Positions 9,123 to 17,166 of a stretch of 32,750 nucleotides of DNA are shown here, piece after piece (positions within the stretch are counted from its first letter, which is position 1; each line of letters starts with the position of its first letter). The notes below the pieces were generated by a model. The model did not search any database, was not told the origin of the DNA, and worked only from the letters and a program-made list of their open reading frames with translations. A program made the translations under genes and the position numbers. Source of the stretch: Anaerolineae bacterium (lineage in GTDB: Bacteria; Chloroflexota; Anaerolineae; Promineifilales; Promineifilaceae); contig JAMLHW010000025.1 in the NCBI GenBank assembly GCA_023954475.1, forward strand, positions 1 through 32,750, in the 5' to 3' direction.

Positions 9123-9895
9123 GTCAATCCAAAGAGACGCTCGGCGTTGGCAGTTGTGAGTTCGGCGATGCGTTCCAGAGACAAATTGTGCAGCGCAGCG
9201 AGACGGTCAGCGACGGCGACGACGTAAGCCGGTTCGTTGCGCTTGCCGCGATACGGTTGCGGGGCCAGGAACGGTGCATCGGTTTCGATTAAAACCCGAT
9301 CCAGTGGTACAAGCCGCGCAATCCGGCGCAACTCATCTGCTTTTTTGAACGTCAACGGGCCGGTAAAACCGATGTAGAAGCCGAGATCGAGGGCGCGCCC
9401 GGCGATGTCCGTTTCGGCCGAAAAACTGTGCATTACCCCTGCTCGCTCCCGTCCCGCCAACGGCGACGCCGCCATCAACGCTACCGTATCTTCACTCGCT
9501 TCCCGGTTGTGGATGATTACCGGCAAATCCAGCTCAGCAGCCAGCGCCATTTGAGCGGAGAAAGCGGCGTGCTGAGTGGCTTGGGGTGATTTATCCCAAT
9601 AATAGTCGACGCCGATTTCGCCGATGGCGACCACTTTGGGATGTTGCGCCAGTTTGCGGATGCGATCGATGTCGGCTTGCTGCCATTCGGCCGAACTATT
9701 CGGATGGACACCGACTGCCGCAAACACACCAGTGTACTGCTCTGTCAGCGCTAACACAGCCGCACAATTGTCAAAATCAATTGCAGGCACGATGATGCGC
9801 TTGACACCAGCCTCCGCTGCACGTGCCACAACCGCATCGCGGTCATCGTCAAAGCGATTGAAATCGAGATGGCAATGAGTGTCTACGAGGTGCAT
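9119..9895 (-). CDS. tatD: TatD family metal-dependent hydrolase/DNase
   Basis: A 258-residue TIM-barrel protein of the amidohydrolase superfamily. The metal-binding N-terminal motif is VDTHCHLDFNRF (H7, H9). The second metal-site Glu lies in AIGEIGVDYYWD, further ligands in PVIIHNRE (His) and GVMHSFS (His), and the final Asp in LIETDAPFLAP. Family members are Mg-dependent 3'-5' DNases or D-aminoacyl-tRNA deacylases. Length is typical. The ATG at 9893-9895 has no clear Shine-Dalgarno. It lies 33 bases after the MBL gene and overlaps the GT2 start, so it is part of the leftward operon. Confidence 0.93.
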   Translation of the reverse strand: MHLVDTHCHLDFNRFDDDRDAVVARAAEAGVKRIIVPAIDFDNCAAVLALTEQYTGVFAAVGVHPNSSAEWQQADIDRIRKLAQHPKVVAIGEIGVDYYWDKSPQATQHAAFSAQMALAAELDLPVIIHNREASEDTVALMAASPLAGRERAGVMHSFSAETDIAGRALDLGFYIGFTGPLTFKKADELRRIARLVPLDRVLIETDAPFLAPQPYRGKRNEPAYVVAVADRLAALHNLSLERIAELTTANAERLFGLT

Positions 9896-9928
9896 AGATT
9901 TGATTTGCTTTTTTGCTGACGCCCTGGA

Positions 9929-10771
9929 CTATGGACTGGCGGCTGGTTCCCACTGCCAACGATCGGCTAGCCGCCGAATGTAGCCCAGGCTCGGAAACGG
10001 CATGAAGTGAAACAGGGTGACCAATGCTTTTTCGCGAACAGCAAGCTCAAACAGTTGCTTTCGCGTTTCAACCGTTTGTTCCGGAATCTGATCGACTGAT
10101 GCAGTCCAATCAGGATACTCAAGGTGAATCGGATGGAGCGCGGTGTCCGACAAATACAATAACTGATCGCCATCAGAGCTAATGGAAACGGCGACATGTC
10201 CTATCGTATGTCCTGGCGCTGGTATTAATTCAATTCCTCGGACAATTTCATTCTGCCCCTGAATGACGCGCATGCGATCCGCCAATTTTGGCAGTATCTG
10301 CTGTGCTGTGTCGGCAGCCCACTGGGGCGCGTCCTGAAGCGATTCCTGGCTTGTCCAATAGTGCCATTCGTCCCCGCCCATGACAAATCGGGCATTGCTG
10401 AACGTAAGCTCACCGTTGTGATTGATACAACCGCCGATGTGATCGCCATGAACGTGAGTGAGTACGACAATGTCTACATCGTCAGGTGCAAACCCTTTTT
10501 CGCGCATGGTGGCGACTAGCCTACCTTCCATGCTGTAAAGAAAACCGACTCCAGTGTCGATCAATATCAACTGCGACTCGCTCTGTATCAGTAGACAACT
10601 GCAAGTAGCCGGCAACTTGTCCGGTGTTTCTCCATGTTGCGCCAGCGCATGGGCCAATGCTTGCTCAGGTGCGCCGGCGAAGAGTGCGGAGGCTGTTCCG
10701 GCATAACCACCGTCATTAATGATCATGCACTCAAATCGGCCGATAGTGAATGTGTAGCTATTTTGCGTCAT
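9929..10771 (-). CDS. MBL-fold metallo-hydrolase
   Basis: A 280-residue metallo-beta-lactamase-fold hydrolase. The binuclear metal motif HVHGDH lies at residues 106-111 (H106, H108, D110, H111), the next ligand in PAPGHTIGHV, the bridging Asp in YLSDTALH and the final His near LFHFMPFPSLG. The substrate is unknown; this general shape covers lactonases and other esterases. I chose ATG 10771 because the family fold starts soon after; an ATG at 10783 and a frame to 10828 are also open, the latter running into the preceding gene. The gap to the LysE-type gene is 13 bases. A TCGGCCGA copy (10736) encodes Ile-Gly-Arg. Confidence 0.88.
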   Translation of the reverse strand: MTQNSYTFTIGRFECMIINDGGYAGTASALFAGAPEQALAHALAQHGETPDKLPATCSCLLIQSESQLILIDTGVGFLYSMEGRLVATMREKGFAPDDVDIVVLTHVHGDHIGGCINHNGELTFSNARFVMGGDEWHYWTSQESLQDAPQWAADTAQQILPKLADRMRVIQGQNEIVRGIELIPAPGHTIGHVAVSISSDGDQLLYLSDTALHPIHLEYPDWTASVDQIPEQTVETRKQLFELAVREKALVTLFHFMPFPSLGYIRRLADRWQWEPAASP

Positions 10772-10784
10772 ACATACAACCATA

Positions 10785-11411
10785 TTAGCGCAATATTGAC
10801 AGCAATGCGACCGCGCCGAATCCCGCAATCATAATGCCGGCACCGCGATTGACCCACTGCATGACGCGCCGATTGAAACGCTTGCGCAACAGCGAGACAA
10901 TCCCGCTCAGCAACAGCCACCATGCAGCCGAACCGAAAAATACGCCGACGACGAGCAGCGCAGCCGAACCATAATTGCCGGCTTCGGCCGATAATCCCAG
11001 CCCGGCAAAAATCGCGACAAATGACAAGATTGTCACCGGATTGGTCAGTGTGAGGAGAAACGTGGACAAATAGGCAGTGGCGAGGTTGCCGTTTTCGGCC
11101 GAAATTCCATCAGCCGCATCCCCCGTTTGTGGCGTCAAGAACGTCTTCACGCCCAAAAAGAGCAAAAACAATCCACCGATCAAACTCAACCAGCGTTGCT
11201 GCTCAATCAGAAAAGTAGAGATGAATGTCAGACCAAAAGCAGCGATGAAACCGTAAACCGTATCGGCCGAAGCTGCCCCCAACCCGCTGATAAAGCCGCT
11301 CTTACGACCATCCTGCAGTGTGCGCTGAATACACAACAAGCCAATCGGCCCGACCGGCGCAGCAATGGCAAAGCCAATCAGCAAACCGCGAAGCAAAAAT
11401 AGCAGCGGCAT
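10785..11411 (-). CDS. LysE family translocator
   Basis: A 208-residue membrane protein of the LysE/RhtB exporter superfamily, which exports amino acids or related small molecules. The hallmark FAIAAPVGPIGLLCIQRTL opens the first helix region, followed by GLGAASADTVYGF, a LFLLFLGVKTFLT helix and LTLTNPVTILSFVAIFAGLG. About six transmembrane segments can be read. The start at 11411 (MPLLFLLRGLL) leaves 8 bases after the thioesterase stop. A longer frame to 11453 would overlap that gene and add polar residues before the first helix, so I reject it. The substrate is not predictable. Confidence 0.9.
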   Translation of the reverse strand: MPLLFLLRGLLIGFAIAAPVGPIGLLCIQRTLQDGRKSGFISGLGAASADTVYGFIAAFGLTFISTFLIEQQRWLSLIGGLFLLFLGVKTFLTPQTGDAADGISAENGNLATAYLSTFLLTLTNPVTILSFVAIFAGLGLSAEAGNYGSAALLVVGVFFGSAAWWLLLSGIVSLLRKRFNRRVMQWVNRGAGIMIAGFGAVALLSILR

Positions 11412-11419
11412 CGATGTGG

Positions 11420-11917
11420 CTACGAATTCCCGGCTACCATCTCCTCCACCCATGCACGCGGCATCTGGATGGCAACCACCTCGCCTCGCGCCGTCGGTTC
11501 ATGAACACCTTCTGCATACACAACACTGCGCACAACCGTTTTGCGACCTTTGATCTCGACAACTTCACCGCGAATGGTCAGATCAACGCCCAAAGGCGTC
11601 GGCTGTAAGTAATCGACATGCAGTGATCCCGTGACATAGCGAAAATAGTAATTGGGATCGTCCATGGGCACACCGAGTTGACGGTATGCTGCTGCCGCTG
11701 CCGTGCCTGTGCCGTGGCAGTCAATCAGGGAGGCTATCAAGCCGCCATAAACATAACCGGGGATAGCGATGTGCTGTGATTTCGGCCGATAAACCGTCAC
11801 ACTCTCATCACCGTCCCAAACCGTCTTGATCTGCAAACCGGCCTGATTCAGACGCCCACAACCATAACAGTAGCTCGTCACATCCTCATAATAATCCTGA
11901 AACGCTTGTTGCGTCAT
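11420..11917 (-). CDS. PaaI/hotdog-fold thioesterase
   Basis: A 165-residue acyl-CoA thioesterase-like protein. It has the CYGCGRLNQAGLQI opening often seen in this group (paired Cys, then N-x-x-GLxI), the hotdog helix region PGYVYGGLIASLIDCHGTGT split across the fold, and the beta strands LHVDYLQPTPLG and RGEVVEIKGRKTVV. The substrate is unknown. The start at 11917 is supported by GGAGG 5 bases upstream, itself inside the end of the preceding coding region. Alternative starts at 11929 (ATG) and 11935 (GTG) lack this spacing. It is the third gene of the gmd-led operon. Confidence 0.88.
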   Translation of the reverse strand: MTQQAFQDYYEDVTSYCYGCGRLNQAGLQIKTVWDGDESVTVYRPKSQHIAIPGYVYGGLIASLIDCHGTGTAAAAAYRQLGVPMDDPNYYFRYVTGSLHVDYLQPTPLGVDLTIRGEVVEIKGRKTVVRSVVYAEGVHEPTARGEVVAIQMPRAWVEEMVAGNS

Positions 11918-11922
11918 TCGCG

Positions 11923-11927
11923 CCTCC
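11923..11927 (-). promoter_or_regulatory. Ribosome binding site fixing the thioesterase start
   Basis: GGAGG on the minus strand, 5 bases before ATG at 11915-11917. It is the strongest Shine-Dalgarno in this operon and selects the shorter start. Confidence 0.75.
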
Positions 11928-11931
11928 ATTT

Positions 11932-13356
11932 TCACCGCAACCCGGCAATGCGCATGCCGTCATCCAAAATCGCTTGTACCTTGTCACCATGCATCGTCTC
12001 ACAGTAGACGCGAATGATCGGCTCCGTGCCGCTAAACCGAATCAATAGCCAGCCACCATCTTCCATAATGAACTGATTGCCGTCAATTGTGATCTTGTCA
12101 ATGACCTTCAAACCGCCAATCGTCTCGGGCATAGCAGCACCGACTCGCGCCAGAATCGCCGTCTTTTCCGCTGCATCAAAACGACTGTCAATACGATCGT
12201 AAAAATACTCACCACCGACCTTGTCGAATACGTCTTGCAGCAACTGCGACGGTTTCTTGCCCGTGCGTACCATCATGTCCACCATCAGAAGTCCGGCCAA
12301 AATACCGTCACGTTCCGGTACATGGCCCCGAAATGCATAGCCACCACTCTCTTCACCACCAATCATCGCATCGACTTCCATCATTTTGGGCGCAATGTAT
12401 TTGAAACCGACGCCCGTTTCGTAAACCGGCACATCGTAGATCGCCGCCAGCTTATTGAGCACCTTTGTCGTCGAAATCGTCTTCACGATGGGGCCGCGTT
12501 CGCCACGCAGTTCGAGCAGATAGTAGCCCATCATGCCGTAGACGCGCAGTTGGTCGACGAAATTGCCGTTTTCATCTCCAATACCGACGCGATCGGCATC
12601 GCCGTCGTTGATAATCGCCACATCAGCACCGACTTTGGTCACGTAGCTCAATCCGTCGTCTACGTTCGGCGGGATGGGTTCAGGACGTGTCATGAACGGG
12701 AAGATAGGATTGCGCTCATTGTGTACTTCGACCACTTTTGTCTTGCCGCCTGCCAGCAAACGCGGGAACCACCCTGCACCGTTGCCCCACATGCAATCGA
12801 CCAGAACAGTGAACCCTGCGTTCTTGATCGCTTCGATGTCGACCAAACGATGCAATTGCGCAATATAGTCCGGCGCTGGATCAAAAACTGTGACCAAATC
12901 ATCGGCTCTGGCTGGAGCAAGTGCCATGTGTTTTACGCCGTCCATATCTGGTGGAATCAAGCGCTCGATCAATTGCAGATTGGCCGGATCAATTGCGCCA
13001 CCAAACGGATCGCGTACTTTGAACCCACAGTCTTCAGGCGGATTGTGGCTGGCGGTGATGTTGATCGCACCGCCAGCGTTTTTGGCGACAACAGCATAGG
13101 AAATGGTCGGCGTCGGGGTTGCGGTGTCAGTCAGCCAAACGTGAATTCCGTTGGCTGCCATGACTTCGGCCGATGCAGTCGCAAAATTCTCCGCATGAAA
13201 GCGCTTGTCATAGCCAATGACAACGCCCTTCTCGGCCAATCCTTTTTCGTAAAGGTAGGCAGCAAAACCCTGCGCACAACGGCGCACATTGTCAAACGTA
13301 TACCCTTCAGCGATTCGTGCTCGCCATCCATCTGTGCCAAATTTGATCGTGTACAT
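11932..13356 (-). CDS. Phosphoglucomutase/phosphomannomutase (alpha-D-phosphohexomutase)
   Basis: A 474-residue enzyme converting hexose 6-phosphates to 1-phosphates. Domain 1 opens with KFGTDGWR and carries the active phosphoserine loop TASHNP (S103). Domain 2 holds the metal loop DGDADR, domain 3 the sugar-binding loop GGEESGG and domain 4 the phosphate-binding RFSGTEP. All four are intact. Length is usual. It follows gmd by 41 bases, so a role as phosphomannomutase feeding GDP-mannose synthesis is likely, but the sequence does not settle glucose versus mannose. The ATG at 13356 has only a weak Shine-Dalgarno. The plus strand opposite is open for a long frame, which I treat as a shadow. Confidence 0.94.
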   Translation of the reverse strand: MYTIKFGTDGWRARIAEGYTFDNVRRCAQGFAAYLYEKGLAEKGVVIGYDKRFHAENFATASAEVMAANGIHVWLTDTATPTPTISYAVVAKNAGGAINITASHNPPEDCGFKVRDPFGGAIDPANLQLIERLIPPDMDGVKHMALAPARADDLVTVFDPAPDYIAQLHRLVDIEAIKNAGFTVLVDCMWGNGAGWFPRLLAGGKTKVVEVHNERNPIFPFMTRPEPIPPNVDDGLSYVTKVGADVAIINDGDADRVGIGDENGNFVDQLRVYGMMGYYLLELRGERGPIVKTISTTKVLNKLAAIYDVPVYETGVGFKYIAPKMMEVDAMIGGEESGGYAFRGHVPERDGILAGLLMVDMMVRTGKKPSQLLQDVFDKVGGEYFYDRIDSRFDAAEKTAILARVGAAMPETIGGLKVIDKITIDGNQFIMEDGGWLLIRFSGTEPIIRVYCETMHGDKVQAILDDGMRIAGLR

Positions 13357-13397
13357 TACAAGGCTCTTTTTCGGGCAGGTCTAGCAGACCATCCGAC

Positions 13398-14372
<975 letters not shown>

Positions 14373-14377
14373 GTTGA

Positions 14378-14383
14378 CTCCTT
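14378..14383 (-). promoter_or_regulatory. Ribosome binding site fixing the gmd GTG start
   Basis: AAGGAG on the minus strand, 5 bases before GTG at 14370-14372. Confidence 0.8.
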
Positions 14384-14465
14384 GAGTTTGAACCGCGAAA
14401 GTTGGGAAACGATAGCAGGCATGACAGCGTGCCTTCTCGTGGTTCGTGGATTGTTTAGCGATGCA

Positions 14466-14493
14466 ATTATAGCGGAGGGCAAACGATATTCAA
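14466..14493 (-). promoter_or_regulatory. Sigma70-like promoter for the gmd operon
   Basis: On the minus strand TTGAAT (14493-14488) is followed after 16 bases by a perfect TATAAT (14471-14466). The predicted transcript start near 14459 leaves a leader of about 87 bases before gmd. It is in the 165-base gap before a string of eight closely spaced same-strand genes (gmd to GT4), so it probably drives them all. Confidence 0.6.
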
Positions 14494-14537
14494 CGCGGCT
14501 GTCGTGAAAATGCGGCGAACGGCGGCAGGCCGTTGTA

Positions 14538-15326
14538 TTATCGGCCGATAAACGCATAAACAATGTGCGATTGTGTACGCCGTATCGAAACGGGCAGCAA
14601 CCGCTCAGCACGCGCATAGTAGCCGAGTCCCCACATGGCTGCCGCTTCGATTCTGCCGCTGGAAGCGTGGTTGCGCTGCGCCTCATCGCGGGTAATACCG
14701 GGTGGAAACGGTGGCATGTCGATGTAGCCGGAAAACGTTGAAGGCTGAGGGCTGTAGGCTGATGACTGAAAACTAACTGCTTGCAATTCATCAAGGGTGA
14801 GGCCGGAGAGTCCGCTGAGATTGGTGTGGGCGGCGTTGTCGGCGTTGGGGCAAAAGACGGCGGTATGGGTGGCAAGTCGGGTGAGGCGATTGAGGTAAGC
14901 GGCGCGATTTTCGGCCGAAATTCCCTGCAACACCTCACTGCAAATTGCCAGATCGACTTGTCCGCTGACTTCATTTAACGCAGTTATGTCATTGACCAGC
15001 AACAAATCGACCTGCAATCCGATCAAGTGACCGGCCTGCTGTGCGACGGTGAGCGAACGGGCTAATTTATCGAGTGCAACGGAACGCCTGTCAACTACAA
15101 TCGGCCGAATGCCCCATTCATGCGCCAGCAAGAAGAAATCAAGGCTGCACCCGTATTTCTCCGGCAGACCGGCGATGAGCATGGAAGTTGGTTTCGGCCG
15201 ATTTTTTAGCCAGTCACCGAGGATCAACCGCTTGGCAAAATACTCGTATGCCGTACCGACACCTTCCCCTTCGGCCAAAGCCAGCGGATAAAGTGACTTA
15301 ATCGAACGTCGTGGTAATGCTGTCAT
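14538..15326 (-). CDS. Methyltransferase-like protein of a sugar/SDR gene unit
   Basis: A 262-residue protein with a class I methyltransferase-like layout: a strand and loop TSMLIAGLPEKYGC where motif I would be, an acidic-strand end RPIVVDRR (motif II) and VDLAICSEVLQGI (motif IV region). Motif I is degenerate (AGLPEKYG rather than GxGxG), so SAM binding is not certain. The C-terminal part has a Ser/Gln/Pro stretch (QSSAYSPQPSTFSGY) encoded by imperfect 7-bp repeats. It ends with the last codons read from a TCGGCCGA copy (Ile-Gly-Arg-stop). The ATG at 15326 lies 17 bases after the epimerase stop. Function is inferred only at the fold level. Confidence 0.65.
   Translation of the reverse strand: MTALPRRSIKSLYPLALAEGEGVGTAYEYFAKRLILGDWLKNRPKPTSMLIAGLPEKYGCSLDFFLLAHEWGIRPIVVDRRSVALDKLARSLTVAQQAGHLIGLQVDLLLVNDITALNEVSGQVDLAICSEVLQGISAENRAAYLNRLTRLATHTAVFCPNADNAAHTNLSGLSGLTLDELQAVSFQSSAYSPQPSTFSGYIDMPPFPPGITRDEAQRNHASSGRIEAAAMWGLGYYARAERLLPVSIRRTQSHIVYAFIGR
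14743..14777 (-). repeat. Imperfect heptanucleotide repeat inside the methyltransferase-like gene
   Basis: Plus strand reads GGCTGAG, GGCTGTA, GGCTGAT, GACTGAA, AACTAAC in register, five 7-bp units with drift. In the gene it gives a low-complexity Ser/Gln/Pro segment that may be an insertion relative to the family. Confidence 0.6.
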
Positions 15327-15343
15327 CTTTCATAGCGCAGCGG

Positions 15344-16327
15344 CTAGAGCAAACCTTGCTGCTGATACCATTGTGCCGTCAGCGCAGCTCCACTTCTCCA
15401 ATCAATCTGAGGCGCATAATCCAGTTCACGCCGCGCTTTTTCCCATGAAAAGTGGCGGTCGTCTGCGAAAAAAGCCACGCCATCCCGGCTCAACGGGGGT
15501 CGCCTGCTGAGCCGTTCCAGCGCGCCTGCCATGCGCAACGCCGTCCCGCGCGACAGCGTCACAAACGGGCGGCGCACACCAAGCACCTGGGCAATTGTGC
15601 GGCCCAACTCAAAAAACGTAATCGGATTGGGTCCCGTTATGTGGTAAATCTCGCCCGGTTTGCCCACCAGCAGCGCTTTGACCATGCCGTCTGCCGCATC
15701 AGCGACATACGTCGGATGACAACGCGCCAAACCGCCGTCAATATAGAAAAATTGGCCGTTCTGCACCGCCTTAAACAAACCGAGCACATGCAAGTCACCA
15801 GGGCCATAAACGAATTCCGGGCGAGCAATGACGATGGGCAGCCGGTCGCAGTAGCGCTGCACCATCATTTCGGCGGCTGCTTTGCTGCGCTCGTATGCAT
15901 TGCCGGGCACAAGTGGAAATGTCTCATCGGCCGAAAGCTCCCCATGCACCGGCCCCAACACGCCGGGGCTGCTCACGTACAAAATGCGTGGCTGTTCGTC
16001 CAATGCCAGAATCGCTTCAAGCACGTTGCGCGTTCCACCGACGTGCAATTCGTGGTAACTGTCCTCCGGCACGCCAAATTGCCCGAGTTTGCCAACGGCG
16101 TGAATGACCCCGTCTGCCGCTGCAAAAACACGCCGCAGTGTGCGCGGCTCAAGCACGTTCGCCTCGACAACGGTGACAGGGATGCCTTCCAAACGCGACA
16201 AATCGGCCGAATTGCGCACAATAGCACGTACAGCAATGCCCTGTTCGACCAGTCGCCGGGTGAGGGCACTGCCGATGAATCCATTGGCTCCGGTAATGGC
16301 GACAGTTTCCACTAGCTTATCTACCAC
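15344..16327 (-). CDS. NAD(P)-dependent epimerase/dehydratase family protein
   Basis: A 327-residue extended-SDR protein, likely an oxidoreductase, dehydratase or epimerase on a sugar, sterol-like or flavonoid-like substrate. The cofactor loop is TGANGFIGSAL, followed by the D/N at VVEANVLEP, IHAVGKLG, the catalytic LYVSSPG and the YERSK Tyr-Lys pair, then ARPEFVYGPGD. This pattern resembles 3-beta-hydroxysteroid dehydrogenase/isomerase-like members. The GTG start at 16327 overlaps the stop of the preceding SDR gene by 7 bases; GTG 16312 is the alternative. No Shine-Dalgarno decides it. It belongs to the HerA-like/SDR/epimerase/methyltransferase unit. Confidence 0.85.
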   Translation of the reverse strand: MVDKLVETVAITGANGFIGSALTRRLVEQGIAVRAIVRNSADLSRLEGIPVTVVEANVLEPRTLRRVFAAADGVIHAVGKLGQFGVPEDSYHELHVGGTRNVLEAILALDEQPRILYVSSPGVLGPVHGELSADETFPLVPGNAYERSKAAAEMMVQRYCDRLPIVIARPEFVYGPGDLHVLGLFKAVQNGQFFYIDGGLARCHPTYVADAADGMVKALLVGKPGEIYHITGPNPITFFELGRTIAQVLGVRRPFVTLSRGTALRMAGALERLSRRPPLSRDGVAFFADDRHFSWEKARRELDYAPQIDWRSGAALTAQWYQQQGLL

Positions 16328-17166
16328 GGATCGACCGGATTCGTCCCGTTCAGCACCGATTTCATGCGCAGACTGACGACCGGCTTCATCTCCGGATGAG
16401 GCAGTATGTAGAATTGCCCGGCACGAATGGCGTCAAACGTTTTGTGCGCAACATCATCCGGGTCTGTGCCGTTGGCGACCAATTGCTGCACCGCGCCGGC
16501 TTTGGTGACATCATGAGCCGTGAATCCGGCTCCCGGTGTCGCATTTTGCAGATTATTCGGCCGATTGCGACCCGATTCCGCAATACCCGTACGCACCCAC
16601 GCCGGACACAACACCGACACACCGATTGGCGCTTCCTGCCGCTGTAAATCAAGGTAAAGCGTCTCCGACAGTGCAACCACGGCATGTTTCGTCGTGCGGT
16701 AAGCAGCCATGCTCGACCCGCTGATCAGACCGGCAATTGATGCTGTATTGACGATATGTGCCGCCTCACCGTGAGCCAACATATGCGGGACAAATGAGCG
16801 GATGCCGTGGACGACGCCCATTAAATTGACGCCGATTACCCAGTGCCAATCGTTGAGCGTGCTGGCCCAACTGTTCATGCCGCCGGAGACACCGGCATTA
16901 TTGAACAACAAGTGAACGGCTCCAAATCGGCCGATTGCTGCCTGCGCGAGTGCTTCAACCTGATCGGCATCAGATACATCACAGACGAATTCGAGTACTT
17001 CGCCTCCCTGTTCACGCAACGCTGCCGCCGTTGCCACCAGTACATCGCTTTCCACGTCAGCGAGGACGACGCGCATGTCTTCGGCGACACATTGCTTGGC
17101 CAGGGATCGGCCGATGCCCGCTGCGCCCCCGGTAATGACCGCTACTTGGCCTGCTGCTACATCCAT
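16321..17166 (-). CDS. SDR family NAD(P)-dependent oxidoreductase
   Basis: A 281-residue classical short-chain dehydrogenase. It shows the cofactor motif TGGAAGIG, the Asp at LADVES that usually favours NAD, CDVSD, NNAG, the catalytic Ser in NTASIAG, and Tyr-Lys in YRTTK. Substrate unknown. The ATG follows the stop of the HerA-like gene directly (TAG then ATG), so translation is likely coupled. It overlaps the epimerase start. Three TCGGCCGA copies lie in it. Confidence 0.9.
   Translation of the reverse strand: MDVAAGQVAVITGGAAGIGRSLAKQCVAEDMRVVLADVESDVLVATAAALREQGGEVLEFVCDVSDADQVEALAQAAIGRFGAVHLLFNNAGVSGGMNSWASTLNDWHWVIGVNLMGVVHGIRSFVPHMLAHGEAAHIVNTASIAGLISGSSMAAYRTTKHAVVALSETLYLDLQRQEAPIGVSVLCPAWVRTGIAESGRNRPNNLQNATPGAGFTAHDVTKAGAVQQLVANGTDPDDVAHKTFDAIRAGQFYILPHPEMKPVVSLRMKSVLNGTNPVDPW

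Noticed and set aside
15452-16315. A 287-codon plus-strand frame opposite the epimerase
   Set aside because: The minus-strand SDR motifs are complete; the antisense product is rich in His/Arg/Cys without a domain.
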